Notes under the pieces: generated by a model
Told to the model about the DNA's origin: nothing
Databases searched by the model: none
What the model saw: the letters and a program-made list of their open reading frames with translations, nothing else
Source: Lachnospiraceae bacterium
Lineage (GTDB): Bacteria > Bacillota > Clostridia > Lachnospirales > Lachnospiraceae
Length of the DNA: 64,000 nt
Direction of reading: 5' to 3'
Assembly: GCA_016297945.1 (NCBI GenBank)
Contig: JAEDFR010000001.1
Span: 12,420 to 76,419 of the forward strand
In this document: in pieces, positions 1-9,117 of the stretch
How positions within the stretch are numbered: the stretch's first letter is position 1
How the letters are laid out: every line of letters starts with the position of its first letter
Made by a program: the position numbers and the translations under genes

Positions 1-85
1 GATGTTTTGACTGGTAATCCATCTCAACAACCTGTGTCAAGGAATATCCAATCTCAATACCAAGTACTCTTTGTGCCTTTGCCAT
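1..85 (-). CDS. pilM: Type IV pilus assembly protein PilM-like, N-terminal fragment
   Basis: Only the first 28 codons are inside the window; the gene runs off the left edge. The start ATG is at 85-83, preceded by a strong GGGAGGT ribosome binding site at 91-97. The translated start reads MAKAQRVLGIEIGYSLTQV, which has the actin-like ATPase phosphate-1 pattern (GIEIGYS) expected at the start of PilM. PilM is the cytoplasmic actin-like protein that links PilN/PilO to the pilus motor. It lies 112 bases downstream of pilD on the same strand, so it probably belongs to the same operon. The family call rests on a short piece plus context. Confidence 0.7.
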   Translation of the reverse strand, partial: MAKAQRVLGIEIGYSLTQVVEMDYQSKH

Positions 86-197
86 GATTTACCTCCCTGC
101 AAAATAGGATTTAACCTTTTTATTTCTTTATTTGTATATATATTAAAGTTTGTTTCCACTTGCTCTATCTGTTTGTTTGACTCATAAGAATTCAGAT

Positions 198-977
198 TTA
201 CTTACTAATGATAAACAAACTTAGATACCAATTTAAAAACTGACTTCCCCAAAGAGCTGCCATAAAAATACCGACAGATAAGTAAGGGCCCATCGCCAGT
301 TTGTGCTCCGCATTTGACACTTTCATGCGTATCAGATGTATCACCGAAGCAACAATACATCCCAATAAAAACGCTACAATTGCATTCTGCCATCCCAAGA
401 GCAGCCCTGCCGCTCCCATTAATTTCACGTCTCCACCGCCAATGGCAGTCCCCTGTGAGACCTGATAAATAATCCAAAGGAATCCACTGACTGCTACGAG
501 ACCGATCCCATAAGTCACCCAATCCCCTAAGTGAAATATGAGATGGATCAGTCCCAAAGCCAGTATAAACAAGTTGACTCCAATTGGAATCTCGTATGTT
601 CTAAAATCGATGACGCTAAGTACAATCAGCGCCGAAGCTAATAAACAGTATATAACCGAATCTATACTCCAACCGTTTACTAAAAAAAACAGTACATATA
701 AGACCCCATTTAGTCCTTCAACCAAAGGATACTGGAGGGATATATGTGTTTTGCACTTTCGACATCGACCGCGTAAAAATATGTAAGAGAATAAGGGAAC
801 TAAATCGTACCATGCCAATTGGTAACCGCATGACATGCAGTGTGACCTGTCCTTTGCAATGCTCTCCTTAAGTGGAATACGTAATATGCAGACATTTAAA
901 AAGCTGCCTATTACGATCCCAAATAAGAATATCACCACATATAAAATTATTCCGTAAATACATTCTTCAGTGGTCAT
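198..977 (-). CDS. pilD: Prepilin peptidase (A24 family), PilD-like
   Basis: Integral membrane aspartyl protease of 259 residues that cleaves the leader of type IV prepilins and, in this family, usually N-methylates the new N-terminus. The N-terminal cytoplasmic part has two CxxC pairs (CMSC near residue 47, CRKC near residue 72) of the zinc-binding methylase region. The catalytic aspartates sit in DFRTYEIP (about residue 125) and in GGGDVKLMG (about residue 180), the two motifs expected for A24 peptidases. Several hydrophobic segments follow. It lies 33 bases after the pilin gene, its likely substrate, in a pilus operon. Length and motifs look intact. Confidence 0.95.
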   Translation of the reverse strand: MTTEECIYGIILYVVIFLFGIVIGSFLNVCILRIPLKESIAKDRSHCMSCGYQLAWYDLVPLFSYIFLRGRCRKCKTHISLQYPLVEGLNGVLYVLFFLVNGWSIDSVIYCLLASALIVLSVIDFRTYEIPIGVNLFILALGLIHLIFHLGDWVTYGIGLVAVSGFLWIIYQVSQGTAIGGGDVKLMGAAGLLLGWQNAIVAFLLGCIVASVIHLIRMKVSNAEHKLAMGPYLSVGIFMAALWGSQFLNWYLSLFIISK

Positions 978-1010
978 AGGGGAGAATGTCTCCTTAAGTG
1001 CTAGGTTTGA

Positions 1011-1427
1011 TTAGTGACCTGAAATTGATAATGTGCTACCAATGTAAACAGTAAAGTTACCATTAGCATCTGTCTCAAATTCAGGCCATGCTGTATTACC
1101 AGGGGTACCGGAAGCTTTTGATTTCCACTTCGGAGCAACACCACCCATGGTATCTTCTACTTCTTTTGTCCATGAGCCGGCAGTGCCGCCAGCGGTGAAC
1201 GTTCTTCTACTTGTGCCGTATTCAGGAACACCTGTTAAATCAGGGTCAGCTGCAGCTGTTGTACAAGCTGTGTAGAATGAGTCTAACTGATCTTTATCAG
1301 CTGAAACTCTTGATTTTTCAACATATTTTAAGTACTGGGGTGCTAATACACCTACCAAAATTGCCATAATGGCAATAACGATGATTAACTCAACAAGTGA
1401 GAAACCTTTGTTATTTGTCTTTTTCAT
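1011..1427 (-). CDS. Type IV major pilin-like prepilin
   Basis: A 138-residue prepilin with a class III signal peptide: a short basic leader (MKKTNNKG), cleavage predicted between Gly and Phe, and mature N-terminus FSLVELIIVIAIMAILVG. The conserved Glu at mature position 5 is present. The hydrophobic helix would hold the subunit in the membrane and then form the pilus core. The rest is a small soluble head rich in Thr, Gly and Ala, without an obvious Cys pair. The gene lies between pilC and pilD. Several T4P operons carry more than one pilin, so calling it the major subunit is inference. Confidence 0.9.
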   Translation of the reverse strand: MKKTNNKGFSLVELIIVIAIMAILVGVLAPQYLKYVEKSRVSADKDQLDSFYTACTTAAADPDLTGVPEYGTSRRTFTAGGTAGSWTKEVEDTMGGVAPKWKSKASGTPGNTAWPEFETDANGNFTVYIGSTLSISGH

Positions 1428-1499
1428 AGTAAACTCTCCTTTTATTCATTTTTATTTATTAAAATCTTCACGCCCCTATTACATGAAGTTTTAACCAGA

Positions 1500-2720
1500 T
1501 TATAAGTTATCAAGACCTTCGTACATTGCGCCCATTGGTGCAATAACAGCTCCGATAATGGTACCGCAGATGCCGGCAAGAAGGACAATCATCATAGGCT
1601 CTAACATGGTAGTCAGCGCTTTTGTTGCTTCTTCTACCTCATCTTCATAATAATCAGCCAGTGTATCCAACATAGCTTCTGTATTACCGGTTTCTTCACC
1701 GATACGAACCATGTGGTAAACCATCGGAGGGAAAAGTCCGGATTTTTCAAGCGGTGTCGATAACGGAACACCCTGCATAACATCCACTCTGGCATTTGCC
1801 ATAACTTCTTTATAGTATACATTATTCATGGTATCACCAACAATCTGAACTGCATCCGGTGTGGAAATGCCTGCCGCAAGCATTGTTGATAAGTTGCGGG
1901 CAAAACGAGCCGAACTCTGTTTTACTGTTAAATTACCAAAAACCGGTGCTTTAATCGCAATACGATGGAATAAGCCTTTCCCGGTAGCTGTCTTAGAGAA
2001 ATACATAACACCGGCAACGATTGCAGCAATGATAACCAAAAGCAAAATGAAATTCGCCTGTACGAAGTCCGAAACCGCCACAACAGCCAAAGTAATCTTC
2101 GGCATCTCAATATCCATGTCAGCAAACATCCCCATAAAGGTAGGTACAACAAATTCCAACATAACGATAACAACCGCAAACGCAACAATCAAAACGATAA
2201 TCGGGTATGTCATGGCACTTTTTACCATGCTCTGCAATTTTGCGCTCTGCTCAAACTGCTGTGCCATACGTTCAAATGAAACGTCCAGGTTACCGGATGC
2301 TTCACCGGCTGCAACCATGTGACAAAGCAACTCGGGAAATACGTCAGATCTCTGTCGCATTGCTATTGCAAGGCTATCACCTTTCTGAACAGATGTAGAA
2401 ACTTCTACCAACGCTTCCTGCAATGTCGGGTTTTCTGTCTGTTCTGCTAACATCTTTAAAGTTTCGATAATTGTTACACCGGCTCTGTTTAAGCTGACAA
2501 ACTGACGGCAGAGTAAAGAAAGATCTCTGATTTTTACTTTTTTCTTACCAAAAGAGCCAAGCGATACTTCTTTATTAAGCGCGCTTCCTTCTTTCAACTC
2601 AATAATCGTCAGGCCATCTTTTTTTAACTGCTCGGATGCTTTCATCTGATTATCTGCATCTAAGCTACCTTTTACCTGTTTGCCTTTTCCGTCAATCGCA
2701 ACGTATGTAAATACTGCCAC
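1500..2720 (-). CDS. pilC: Type IV pilus inner membrane platform protein PilC
   Basis: A 406-residue polytopic protein of the GspF/PilC family. It has the usual N-terminal region (FTYVAIDGKGKQVKGSL), then two homologous T2SSF domains of about 120 residues, each followed by membrane helices (around residues 170-240 and 375-400). The second domain contains the typical FARNLSTMLAAGIS and RIGEETGN segments. PilC transmits movement of the PilB and PilT ATPases to the growing pilus. It follows pilB after 55 bases and precedes the pilin gene. Length is normal. Confidence 0.95.
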   Translation of the reverse strand: MAVFTYVAIDGKGKQVKGSLDADNQMKASEQLKKDGLTIIELKEGSALNKEVSLGSFGKKKVKIRDLSLLCRQFVSLNRAGVTIIETLKMLAEQTENPTLQEALVEVSTSVQKGDSLAIAMRQRSDVFPELLCHMVAAGEASGNLDVSFERMAQQFEQSAKLQSMVKSAMTYPIIVLIVAFAVVIVMLEFVVPTFMGMFADMDIEMPKITLAVVAVSDFVQANFILLLVIIAAIVAGVMYFSKTATGKGLFHRIAIKAPVFGNLTVKQSSARFARNLSTMLAAGISTPDAVQIVGDTMNNVYYKEVMANARVDVMQGVPLSTPLEKSGLFPPMVYHMVRIGEETGNTEAMLDTLADYYEDEVEEATKALTTMLEPMMIVLLAGICGTIIGAVIAPMGAMYEGLDNL

Positions 2721-2775
2721 TTGACTACCTCCCTTATCATCGTATTCCTGTCTTTTTTGTATTATTTAATTTCGT

Positions 2776-4476
2776 TTATGAATCGAACGAAACCTTAATC
2801 ATTTCTGAAACGGATGTAATTCCCTCAAGAACATAATTGGTTGCACTCATGCGAAGAGTGTACATACCTTCTTCCAACGCAGCCTGCTTAATATGCTCAG
2901 CGTCCTCTCCTGCTGCAATAACTTTACGAACCTTGGGAGTAACCTCCATAATCTCGTAAACACCGATACGACCTTTAAAGCCATTGTTGTCGCAGCTCGA
3001 GCATCCGGCCGGCTCGTAAATCTCAACCTGTTCATCTTTTCCAAATCCAAGTAACTCAAGTTGCTCTTCATTAGCCAAGACCTTTCTTTTGCACCTAGGG
3101 CAAAGCCGACGCACCAGACGCTGTGCAATGATACCAACAGTAGAATCGGCTATCAGATACTCCGGCAATCCCATGTCTGCCAAACGCGTGATGGTACTTG
3201 CAGCTGAGTTGGTATGCAAAGTACTTACCACCAAGTGACCTGTGATAGAGGCCTGAACCGCAATGGAAGCGGTCTCTTCATCACGAATCTCTCCGATCAT
3301 GATAATATCCGGGTCCTGACGGAGGATAGATCTTAACGCGGATGCGAATGTCAATCCCGCTTTTACATTGGTCTGTACCTGATTAATGCCGGGCACATTT
3401 GCTTCGACAGGGTCTTCAACCGTAATAATATTAACATCTTCTTTATTTAATTCACTAAGTGCTGTATAAAGCGTTGTTGATTTACCGGAACCGGTGGGCC
3501 CGGTAACAAGGATAATGCCGTGTGGGTTCATAAGAATATGATCAAACAGGCGTAAATCATGATCATTAAAACCGAGCTCTGCCTTATCTCTTGTTAACGC
3601 ATTCTTGTTGGTAAGACGCATTACGACTTTTTCGCCGAACACGGTAGGAAGAATAGATACACGGATATCAAACTCGCGGCCATCAACAAAGGATGTAATA
3701 CGACCATCCTGTGGCTTACGCTTTTCAGCAATATCCATGCCGCCAATTACTTTTAATCGAGCTACGATAGCCGGAAGCATCTTGATGTTGTATGTCATTT
3801 TCTCATGTAAAGCACCGTCAATTCGATAACGGACACGAACTTTTTTCTCAAGTGCTTCGATATGTATATCGGAGGTTCTCTGACGAACAGCCTGCTCAAT
3901 CATGCTATTTACCAACTGAACAATCGGCGAGTTGTTGACATCATCATTCATCGCTTCGATTTCTTCATCGGCGAACAAATCAGCTCTTTCCGTTTCGAAA
4001 TCATTAGCTGCTTTTAAAGCTTTGGCATTTCCATAGTATTTATCAATAGCAACCATGATTTCGCCGGGAGTGGCAACCATCGGGTCAATCATACGGTTTG
4101 TGACCATTGACAAGTCATCGATTGCGAGCATATCCATCGGATCTGCCATGGCTACTCTGATGATATTCACATTGCGGTCATCGTAGCAATATGGTATGGC
4201 AGTATATTTCTTTAATATATCCACATCAAACAGAGAAATAAGGTCGTCCGGTATACGTGAATCCTGAAGGTTCGCCCTGTCATATCCCATCTGGTGGCAA
4301 AGAGCATCTGCCATTATGTCATCTGTGATATATCCATCAGATACAAGAATCTCGCCAAGACGACGTTTTTTAATCTTCTGCGCTTCAAGTGCCTGATCAA
4401 GTTGCACCTGGGTAATAACACCTTCTGCCAAAAGGATGTCACCAATACGCATCTTTCTTCTGCCCAATAAACTCAT
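2776..4476 (-). CDS. pilB: Type IV pilus extension ATPase PilB
   Basis: A 566-residue hexameric motor ATPase of the GspE/PilB family that powers pilus assembly. An MshEN/T2SSE N-terminal domain (about residues 5-150) precedes the RecA-like ATPase domain. Visible motifs are Walker A GPTGSGKST (about residue 325), Asp box and Walker B (DPDIIMIGEIRDEE), a His box (STLHTNSA), and a tetracysteine zinc motif (CPRC and CSSC, residues about 455-485), a hallmark of extension rather than retraction ATPases. It is the first gene of the pilus operon, with AAGGGG upstream of its ATG. A promoter candidate lies about 105 bases upstream. Confidence 0.96.
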   Translation of the reverse strand: MSLLGRRKMRIGDILLAEGVITQVQLDQALEAQKIKKRRLGEILVSDGYITDDIMADALCHQMGYDRANLQDSRIPDDLISLFDVDILKKYTAIPYCYDDRNVNIIRVAMADPMDMLAIDDLSMVTNRMIDPMVATPGEIMVAIDKYYGNAKALKAANDFETERADLFADEEIEAMNDDVNNSPIVQLVNSMIEQAVRQRTSDIHIEALEKKVRVRYRIDGALHEKMTYNIKMLPAIVARLKVIGGMDIAEKRKPQDGRITSFVDGREFDIRVSILPTVFGEKVVMRLTNKNALTRDKAELGFNDHDLRLFDHILMNPHGIILVTGPTGSGKSTTLYTALSELNKEDVNIITVEDPVEANVPGINQVQTNVKAGLTFASALRSILRQDPDIIMIGEIRDEETASIAVQASITGHLVVSTLHTNSAASTITRLADMGLPEYLIADSTVGIIAQRLVRRLCPRCKRKVLANEEQLELLGFGKDEQVEIYEPAGCSSCDNNGFKGRIGVYEIMEVTPKVRKVIAAGEDAEHIKQAALEEGMYTLRMSATNYVLEGITSVSEMIKVSFDS

Positions 4477-4540
4477 ATGTTTTACCCCTTTAATCTGATA
4501 ATAATTATCAAATTATTAAATTTCTCTTAATTTTTTACAG

Positions 4541-4569
4541 AATTAGGCATAAAAATCCCTAATTGTCAA
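4541..4569 (-). promoter_or_regulatory. Inverted repeat in the pil operon leader
   Basis: AATTAGG at 4541-4547 and CCTAATT at 4558-4564 form perfect 7-base arms 10 bases apart, next to a TTGACA on the minus strand (4569-4564). It lies between the stronger promoter candidate (4582-4610) and pilB. It could be an operator or a second -35 region; nothing here decides which. Confidence 0.35.
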
Positions 4570-4581
4570 ATTTATGTAAAC

Positions 4582-4610
4582 ATTCTATCATTTATTGCAA
4601 CCTGTCGCAA
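4582..4610 (-). promoter_or_regulatory. Candidate sigma-A promoter of the pil operon
   Basis: On the minus strand a TTGCGA (-35, 4610-4605) and TAGAAT (-10, 4587-4582) are separated by exactly 17 bases. It lies upstream of pilB with no other gene between. The stretch 4477-4741 otherwise holds only AT-rich sequence and the inverted repeat at 4541-4564. Confidence 0.5.
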
Positions 4611-4741
4611 GACCTTTACTCTCGTTTTTTTTACACATATTCAACAATTTTTTTCTATACTTTTAGTGCAATTTAACCACTTTCAATCTATTCTTTTACA
4701 TTTTTTCATTCATTTTTAGCATATCGAAAGATATATACAGG

Positions 4742-6592
4742 TCATATAAATGGATACATATCATCCAGCTTTGGAGACACCATCGTACCATCCTCTAATC
4801 GTTTCGATGCAAGCTTTGGTTCAAAGTTTTGTTTTTCATCCACAACCACTTCCAGAATGATCGGTCCGTCTTCATTCAAAAAAGCCATAACTTCCTTTTT
4901 TATATCATTTAAGTTTTCTAACTTTCTATATTTTACTCCAAATGCCATTGCCAACATTTTAAAATCAGGAAATCCAACTCCATTATCAGGATTCACACCT
5001 GTTAACGGATGCTCTGAAAAAAGATTGGTCTGCGTCTGACGTATGGAATGATATCCATTATTGTTTAACAATATAATTTTTAAATTCAGGTTATGATATG
5101 CTACCGTTGCCAGCTCCTGCAAATTCATCATGAAGCTTCCGTCGCCGTCGATACAGACGACACGTTTTCCTGCTTCTGCAACTGCACATCCCAAAGCTGC
5201 CGGAAAGCCATATCCCATGGCCGCACAACCGGAATTAGTAAACAACCGTTGTCCCTTCTTAACTTCAAAAGACTGAAATGTCATCACACAGGCACTGCCG
5301 TTTCCGCAGATGACTTTTTCATTTTCCGGCAACAGTTTAGAAAACTCTCTTAAAAAGGCGTATGGGTTTAACGGTTTGTCTATATTATAATAGGAAGAAA
5401 GTGCAACCGGATATTTTTCATTAATACCATGAGCCCATGACAACCATGCGCTTCTTTCCGCCTTTACTTGTTCTGCTTGTTCTGTGTTACCTATTTCTCC
5501 ATCTACATTTTCTTTTTTCCATGAATTCACAGAGGCAAATCGCAAAATGTTGTCTTTATTGCTTGATTTCGTAAGAATGTCACATAAAACATCTTTTACA
5601 TCAGCATGGATTTTCATATCAATCTGCAACGTAGGTTTTGATAATTCATTTGCATCAATATCCACCATGATTTTGTAAGCATTTTCCGCGAAGCATTGAT
5701 AATTGTAACTAATCTGGCGGATATTACAGCGACATCCCAAGATCAAAATGCAATCCGCTTTTTGGACCACAAAGTTACCACCACGATTCCCCACAGTACC
5801 GGGACGTCCGCAATATAGCGGATGCTCATCCCATAATAAGTCATGGGCATTCCAGGCAGTCACAACCGGTATCTGCAAGGCATCAATCACCTTCAAAAAT
5901 TCCTCATATGCACCCGAAAGTCTTATTCCGGTACCTGCCAGTATGACAGGTTTCTTTGCATTGTGTAGTTTTTCCAGTATCGCATCTGTTTTTGTCGTAT
6001 CATAAACAGGAGTTTCACCTATACATTCCGTCTCATCAAAACCAGCAAGCTCATCTGTTTCAATGATTGCCCCCTGTACATCAACAGGGACATCAATCCA
6101 AACAGGGCCTTTTCTGCCATGATTGCACAAATACCACGCCTTTTCCAGATGATAGCGGATACTCTCTGGTTCTGTTATCATAACCGCATATTTCGTCATC
6201 GGGCGTACACTTTCCACAATCTGATATTCCTGATCGCCAAGTTGTCGCACGGTTGCACCCGTATATGCGGTTGTGGTCTCTCTTTTGACCTGTCCGGATA
6301 CCACAAACATGGGGATACTATCCTGCCATGCACCAAGAACTCCGGTAATAGCATTGGTCCCACCCGGCCCGCTGGTCACACAGACCAAGGCAACATTTCC
6401 TGTAAGACGAGCATAGCCTTCCGCCGCAATAGAACACGCCTGCTCATGATGATTATAAATGGTTTTCAGACCTTCTTTGTGACCAAAAGCATCATTTAAA
6501 TGCATGGCACCACCACCGGTCACGGAGAAATTGTGCTTTACACCATGCATAACCAAAAAATCTGCGATATAATCTGCCAAACGGATTCTCAT
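4742..6592 (-). CDS. Thiamine-diphosphate-dependent, acetolactate-synthase-like enzyme
   Basis: A 616-residue ThDP enzyme with the three-domain plan of IlvB-type proteins. The Pyr domain is at about 1-175 (HHEQACSIAAEGYARLTG with the catalytic Glu), a central nucleotide-binding-type domain at about 200-345, and the PP domain at about 390-590 with the GDGS...NN metal/ThDP motif (GDGSFMMN to LLNNNG). No small regulatory subunit or other branched-chain gene is nearby. It is the last gene of the glycan locus, after an aldolase-fusion gene on the same strand. An activated-aldehyde condensation or decarboxylation that makes a sugar substituent is more likely than valine biosynthesis (inference). 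Substrate unknown. Confidence 0.85.
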   Translation of the reverse strand: MRIRLADYIADFLVMHGVKHNFSVTGGGAMHLNDAFGHKEGLKTIYNHHEQACSIAAEGYARLTGNVALVCVTSGPGGTNAITGVLGAWQDSIPMFVVSGQVKRETTTAYTGATVRQLGDQEYQIVESVRPMTKYAVMITEPESIRYHLEKAWYLCNHGRKGPVWIDVPVDVQGAIIETDELAGFDETECIGETPVYDTTKTDAILEKLHNAKKPVILAGTGIRLSGAYEEFLKVIDALQIPVVTAWNAHDLLWDEHPLYCGRPGTVGNRGGNFVVQKADCILILGCRCNIRQISYNYQCFAENAYKIMVDIDANELSKPTLQIDMKIHADVKDVLCDILTKSSNKDNILRFASVNSWKKENVDGEIGNTEQAEQVKAERSAWLSWAHGINEKYPVALSSYYNIDKPLNPYAFLREFSKLLPENEKVICGNGSACVMTFQSFEVKKGQRLFTNSGCAAMGYGFPAALGCAVAEAGKRVVCIDGDGSFMMNLQELATVAYHNLNLKIILLNNNGYHSIRQTQTNLFSEHPLTGVNPDNGVGFPDFKMLAMAFGVKYRKLENLNDIKKEVMAFLNEDGPIILEVVVDEKQNFEPKLASKRLEDGTMVSPKLDDMYPFI

Positions 6593-6683
6593 AGATAATC
6601 TATTCCTTTCCCTTATGTTTTAGTACATGTTTTCTATTTTTATATGGATTTTTCATGATAGAAATTTTAGCTATATTTATAAC

Positions 6684-6709
6684 AAGTACCAAAAGAACTT
6701 TTGATACTT
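6684..6709 (-). terminator. Hairpin between aldolase and ThDP-enzyme genes
   Basis: AAGTACCAAAAG and CTTTTGATACTT form a 12-base stem with one mismatch and a two-base loop in the 133-base gap between the last two genes of the glycan locus. No clear T-run follows on the minus strand, so it may attenuate or process the transcript rather than end it. Confidence 0.35.
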
Positions 6710-6725
6710 ATATCATCATTCACAA

Positions 6726-8336
6726 CTATGAACCAATGACATCATACAAACTCTCTGTCAAAAACGTATAATGCTCTTTCCATTCAAGTTTCTCCAAGCC
6801 GTTCTTTACGTCCTCATTGATATCCATTGCCTTTTCCTTGCTAAAGCTGTACGCCATATTGGGATTGACGTAATCCTCTGTCTCCGAAGTTGTATAGCCA
6901 TCAAAGCCTGCCAAGGTCACGTGTTGCGTACCAATTTGTTTTAATACCTTTAAAAACATCAACATCGGATTATCTACGATCAATGCTTCTTCATCCAACC
7001 AGGCACTGTAATTTAGCATATAATCAAATTCTCCCTTTGCTTTTGTCACATTGCTCGTTGCAATCGTTTTAATCTGCGCGGGAAGGTTTGCAAGCACCGA
7101 AGAAAGTCTCACATATCGCTTGGCATTACTCATAAAAATAAAATCAAGCGGGTATCCGTCCGGACAGAAATTTACCGAAACAACGACCGGATTTTTCGCT
7201 CTTATGTAAGCAATGATTTTATTATAATCTGTATACACAGAATGTCCGGGTGCCAGCAAAAGAATTTCTTTATCGGCAAACACATCCTTTAATCCTTCTA
7301 AATCATTATAATCATTACAAATATCCTTCTGATACTCTACATAGAGTTTTTCAATATAATCCTCATCATATAACAGTTTCTTTTCCTCATCCAACGATTC
7401 TAAAATCTCATTGATGGATTTTACGGACAGTTTCTTTTTATCCATCAGATAAGAAACATAATTAGGATGGCAGTCATTGGATGCAGACAAAAAGAATTTA
7501 AACTGATATCCCCACGGGCTCGTCCGGTAAATATCCAGTATCGTCACATCAATTGCTTCTAAAAGCTGACTTTTATGGTAAGCTTTTCCACAATTTTCAT
7601 TCATATAGGTTGCAAGTAGCTCAATGGGTGCATTGCCCGCACTTTTCCCCATCCCATAAAGTGTTCCGTCAACAACCAGTGTCCTGTCAATTTTCTCCTG
7701 CAGAAGCTCTATGCAGTTAGCATATGCTAATTGAAAGTTATTGTGAGAATGATATCCCAGACAGATATCCGGCATTAATTGTTCATTGGCACGATCAAAA
7801 TAAGACTGTAACTGTTTTTTATGTAATAAGCCATAGGTATCCACCATGGAAAACGCGTATGGTTCCACCTCATTGACTTCCTCTAATAAAGCATGATATT
7901 CCTCTTCGTTATAGCTTGTAATAGATACCGCCTGAACAAATACCGCATAACCCAGTTCTTTGATTTTTTTACAAAATGCCAAAGCTTCCGACATGTGATG
8001 TTTTTTAAAAATCACACGGATGCCATCTAAACAACTCTCTTTTGCCGGCAACAGTTTTTCTATTCCGCAAGTCCCGTAATCAATCATGCCTACTATCATA
8101 GACTTGCCATGATCAAGCCCCTGTAAAAGCTTGTTCATACTTTTCATATCCGGAACAATACTTCTGTTTAAGTCAAAAGGACGACGTTCATCCAAGAACC
8201 CCGTCTCAATTATATCCACGCCCGCTCCAACCAGGCGTTCAAAAATATTCACAATATTTTCATGACCAAAATTCCAGTCATTGATGTACCCTCCATCCCG
8301 GAGCGTACAATCAAGCAGCTTGATGTTGTCTGCCAT
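6726..8336 (-). CDS. HMGL-like aldolase domain fused to a C-terminal Rossmann-like domain
   Basis: A 536-residue two-part protein. Residues about 1-270 form an HMG-CoA-lyase/4-hydroxy-2-oxovalerate-aldolase TIM barrel, with LLDCTLRDGGYIND at the N-terminus and the metal-binding GYHSHNN near residue 195. Residues about 345-520 are a separate domain beginning ILLLAPGHSV and containing DFIFMSNAKRY, TIATSNV and LAGFDGY. That pattern recalls the nucleotide-sugar-binding folds of GT42/MAF-type proteins, but the likeness is only by eye. It precedes the ThDP enzyme, so the two probably act in one pathway that makes an acyl or branched substituent for a surface sugar. Substrate and product are unknown. 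Confidence 0.75.
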   Translation of the reverse strand: MADNIKLLDCTLRDGGYINDWNFGHENIVNIFERLVGAGVDIIETGFLDERRPFDLNRSIVPDMKSMNKLLQGLDHGKSMIVGMIDYGTCGIEKLLPAKESCLDGIRVIFKKHHMSEALAFCKKIKELGYAVFVQAVSITSYNEEEYHALLEEVNEVEPYAFSMVDTYGLLHKKQLQSYFDRANEQLMPDICLGYHSHNNFQLAYANCIELLQEKIDRTLVVDGTLYGMGKSAGNAPIELLATYMNENCGKAYHKSQLLEAIDVTILDIYRTSPWGYQFKFFLSASNDCHPNYVSYLMDKKKLSVKSINEILESLDEEKKLLYDEDYIEKLYVEYQKDICNDYNDLEGLKDVFADKEILLLAPGHSVYTDYNKIIAYIRAKNPVVVSVNFCPDGYPLDFIFMSNAKRYVRLSSVLANLPAQIKTIATSNVTKAKGEFDYMLNYSAWLDEEALIVDNPMLMFLKVLKQIGTQHVTLAGFDGYTTSETEDYVNPNMAYSFSKEKAMDINEDVKNGLEKLEWKEHYTFLTESLYDVIGS

Positions 8337-8363
8337 GGTTATTCTCCTAACAGTAGTTGTAAA

Positions 8364-8981
8364 CTATATCTCATACATATTGTCAATCGTAAGTAAAACC
8401 GCACCTTCTTCGTCTGCACGCCTCTTAACCGAATCAACATACCCGGATTTACTGATAAACATCAGATATTTTTCCTTAAGATTTGGAAATGCATGTGTTG
8501 CCAAAACTAAAACATCATATTCTGCAAAATAGAAAACAAATGCAATCGAGTTTATGCCAATCAATAATGGAACAATAGAAAGACTAATATCAAACGAAAA
8601 AACCAGCATACAAGCACAATGAAAAACATTCGTAAAAAAGCCATGCCAATACATAGGTAACCATTCTTTGCAATAAACATAGTTATATAAATTATCAGAA
8701 AAAAGCTTTACCGGAATAGGCCAACTAATACATATCCACCCCACTCCACATACTATAATTACCAAGTATAATATGAAAAGCCTAGTCAAATGTTTAAAAT
8801 TATTTGCAATCCAAAACACCCAATTCCAAAAAGCAACAATTAATAATATCGCTACAGCATGAGAATATGAATAACACAAGAATCTAGATATTCTATCATC
8901 TGCAAGTGTTAAGCCTGTATGATAGAATTTATATGCAACGCACTCACTTCCTACTTTATAAAATATTGGGCTAAAACTTTT
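8364..8981 (-). pseudogene. Remnant of a polytopic membrane protein
   Basis: The readable part (TTG at 8879 onward) codes for 171 residues with several hydrophobic segments and a hydrophilic tail ending YEI. The same frame stays open 34 codons further upstream (to 8981, where a TAA lies) and reads smoothly as protein (for example TGLTLADDRISRFL), but contains no ATG, GTG or TTG. No ribosome binding site precedes the TTG. This looks like a gene whose 5-prime end was lost. I cannot name the family; a GT-C or polymerase-like membrane protein would fit the glycan locus. It lies between pseG and the aldolase gene. Confidence 0.5.
8889..8928. repeat. Inverted repeat inside the membrane-protein remnant
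   Basis: ATTCTATCAT and ATGATAGAAT are perfect 10-base arms about 19 bases apart. They overlap the open frame of the decayed gene, so they may be accidental. Confidence 0.3.
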
Positions 8982-9014
8982 TTAAAAATTATAAACGACG
9001 CACTTACATGCGAC

Positions 9015-9038
9015 AACATTATTATCAATAATAATGTT
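9015..9038. terminator. AT-only hairpin downstream of pseG
   Basis: AACATTATTAT and ATAATAATGTT form a perfect 11-base stem with a two-base loop. The gap 8982-9117 otherwise shows no gene. On the minus strand no T-run follows, so its role as a terminator is doubtful; it may be an RNA-processing site. Confidence 0.35.
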
Positions 9039-9117
9039 CTTTTAGATAAATATTTAATCATTACTCTAACCCAAAAACAAACTCCTTATCTGCATTATTT
9101 AACTAAGCAACTCCATA

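Noticed and set aside
5093..5353. Plus-strand frames opposite the ThDP enzyme gene
   Set aside because: Antisense shadows of a clear coding sequence; no promoter or ribosome site.
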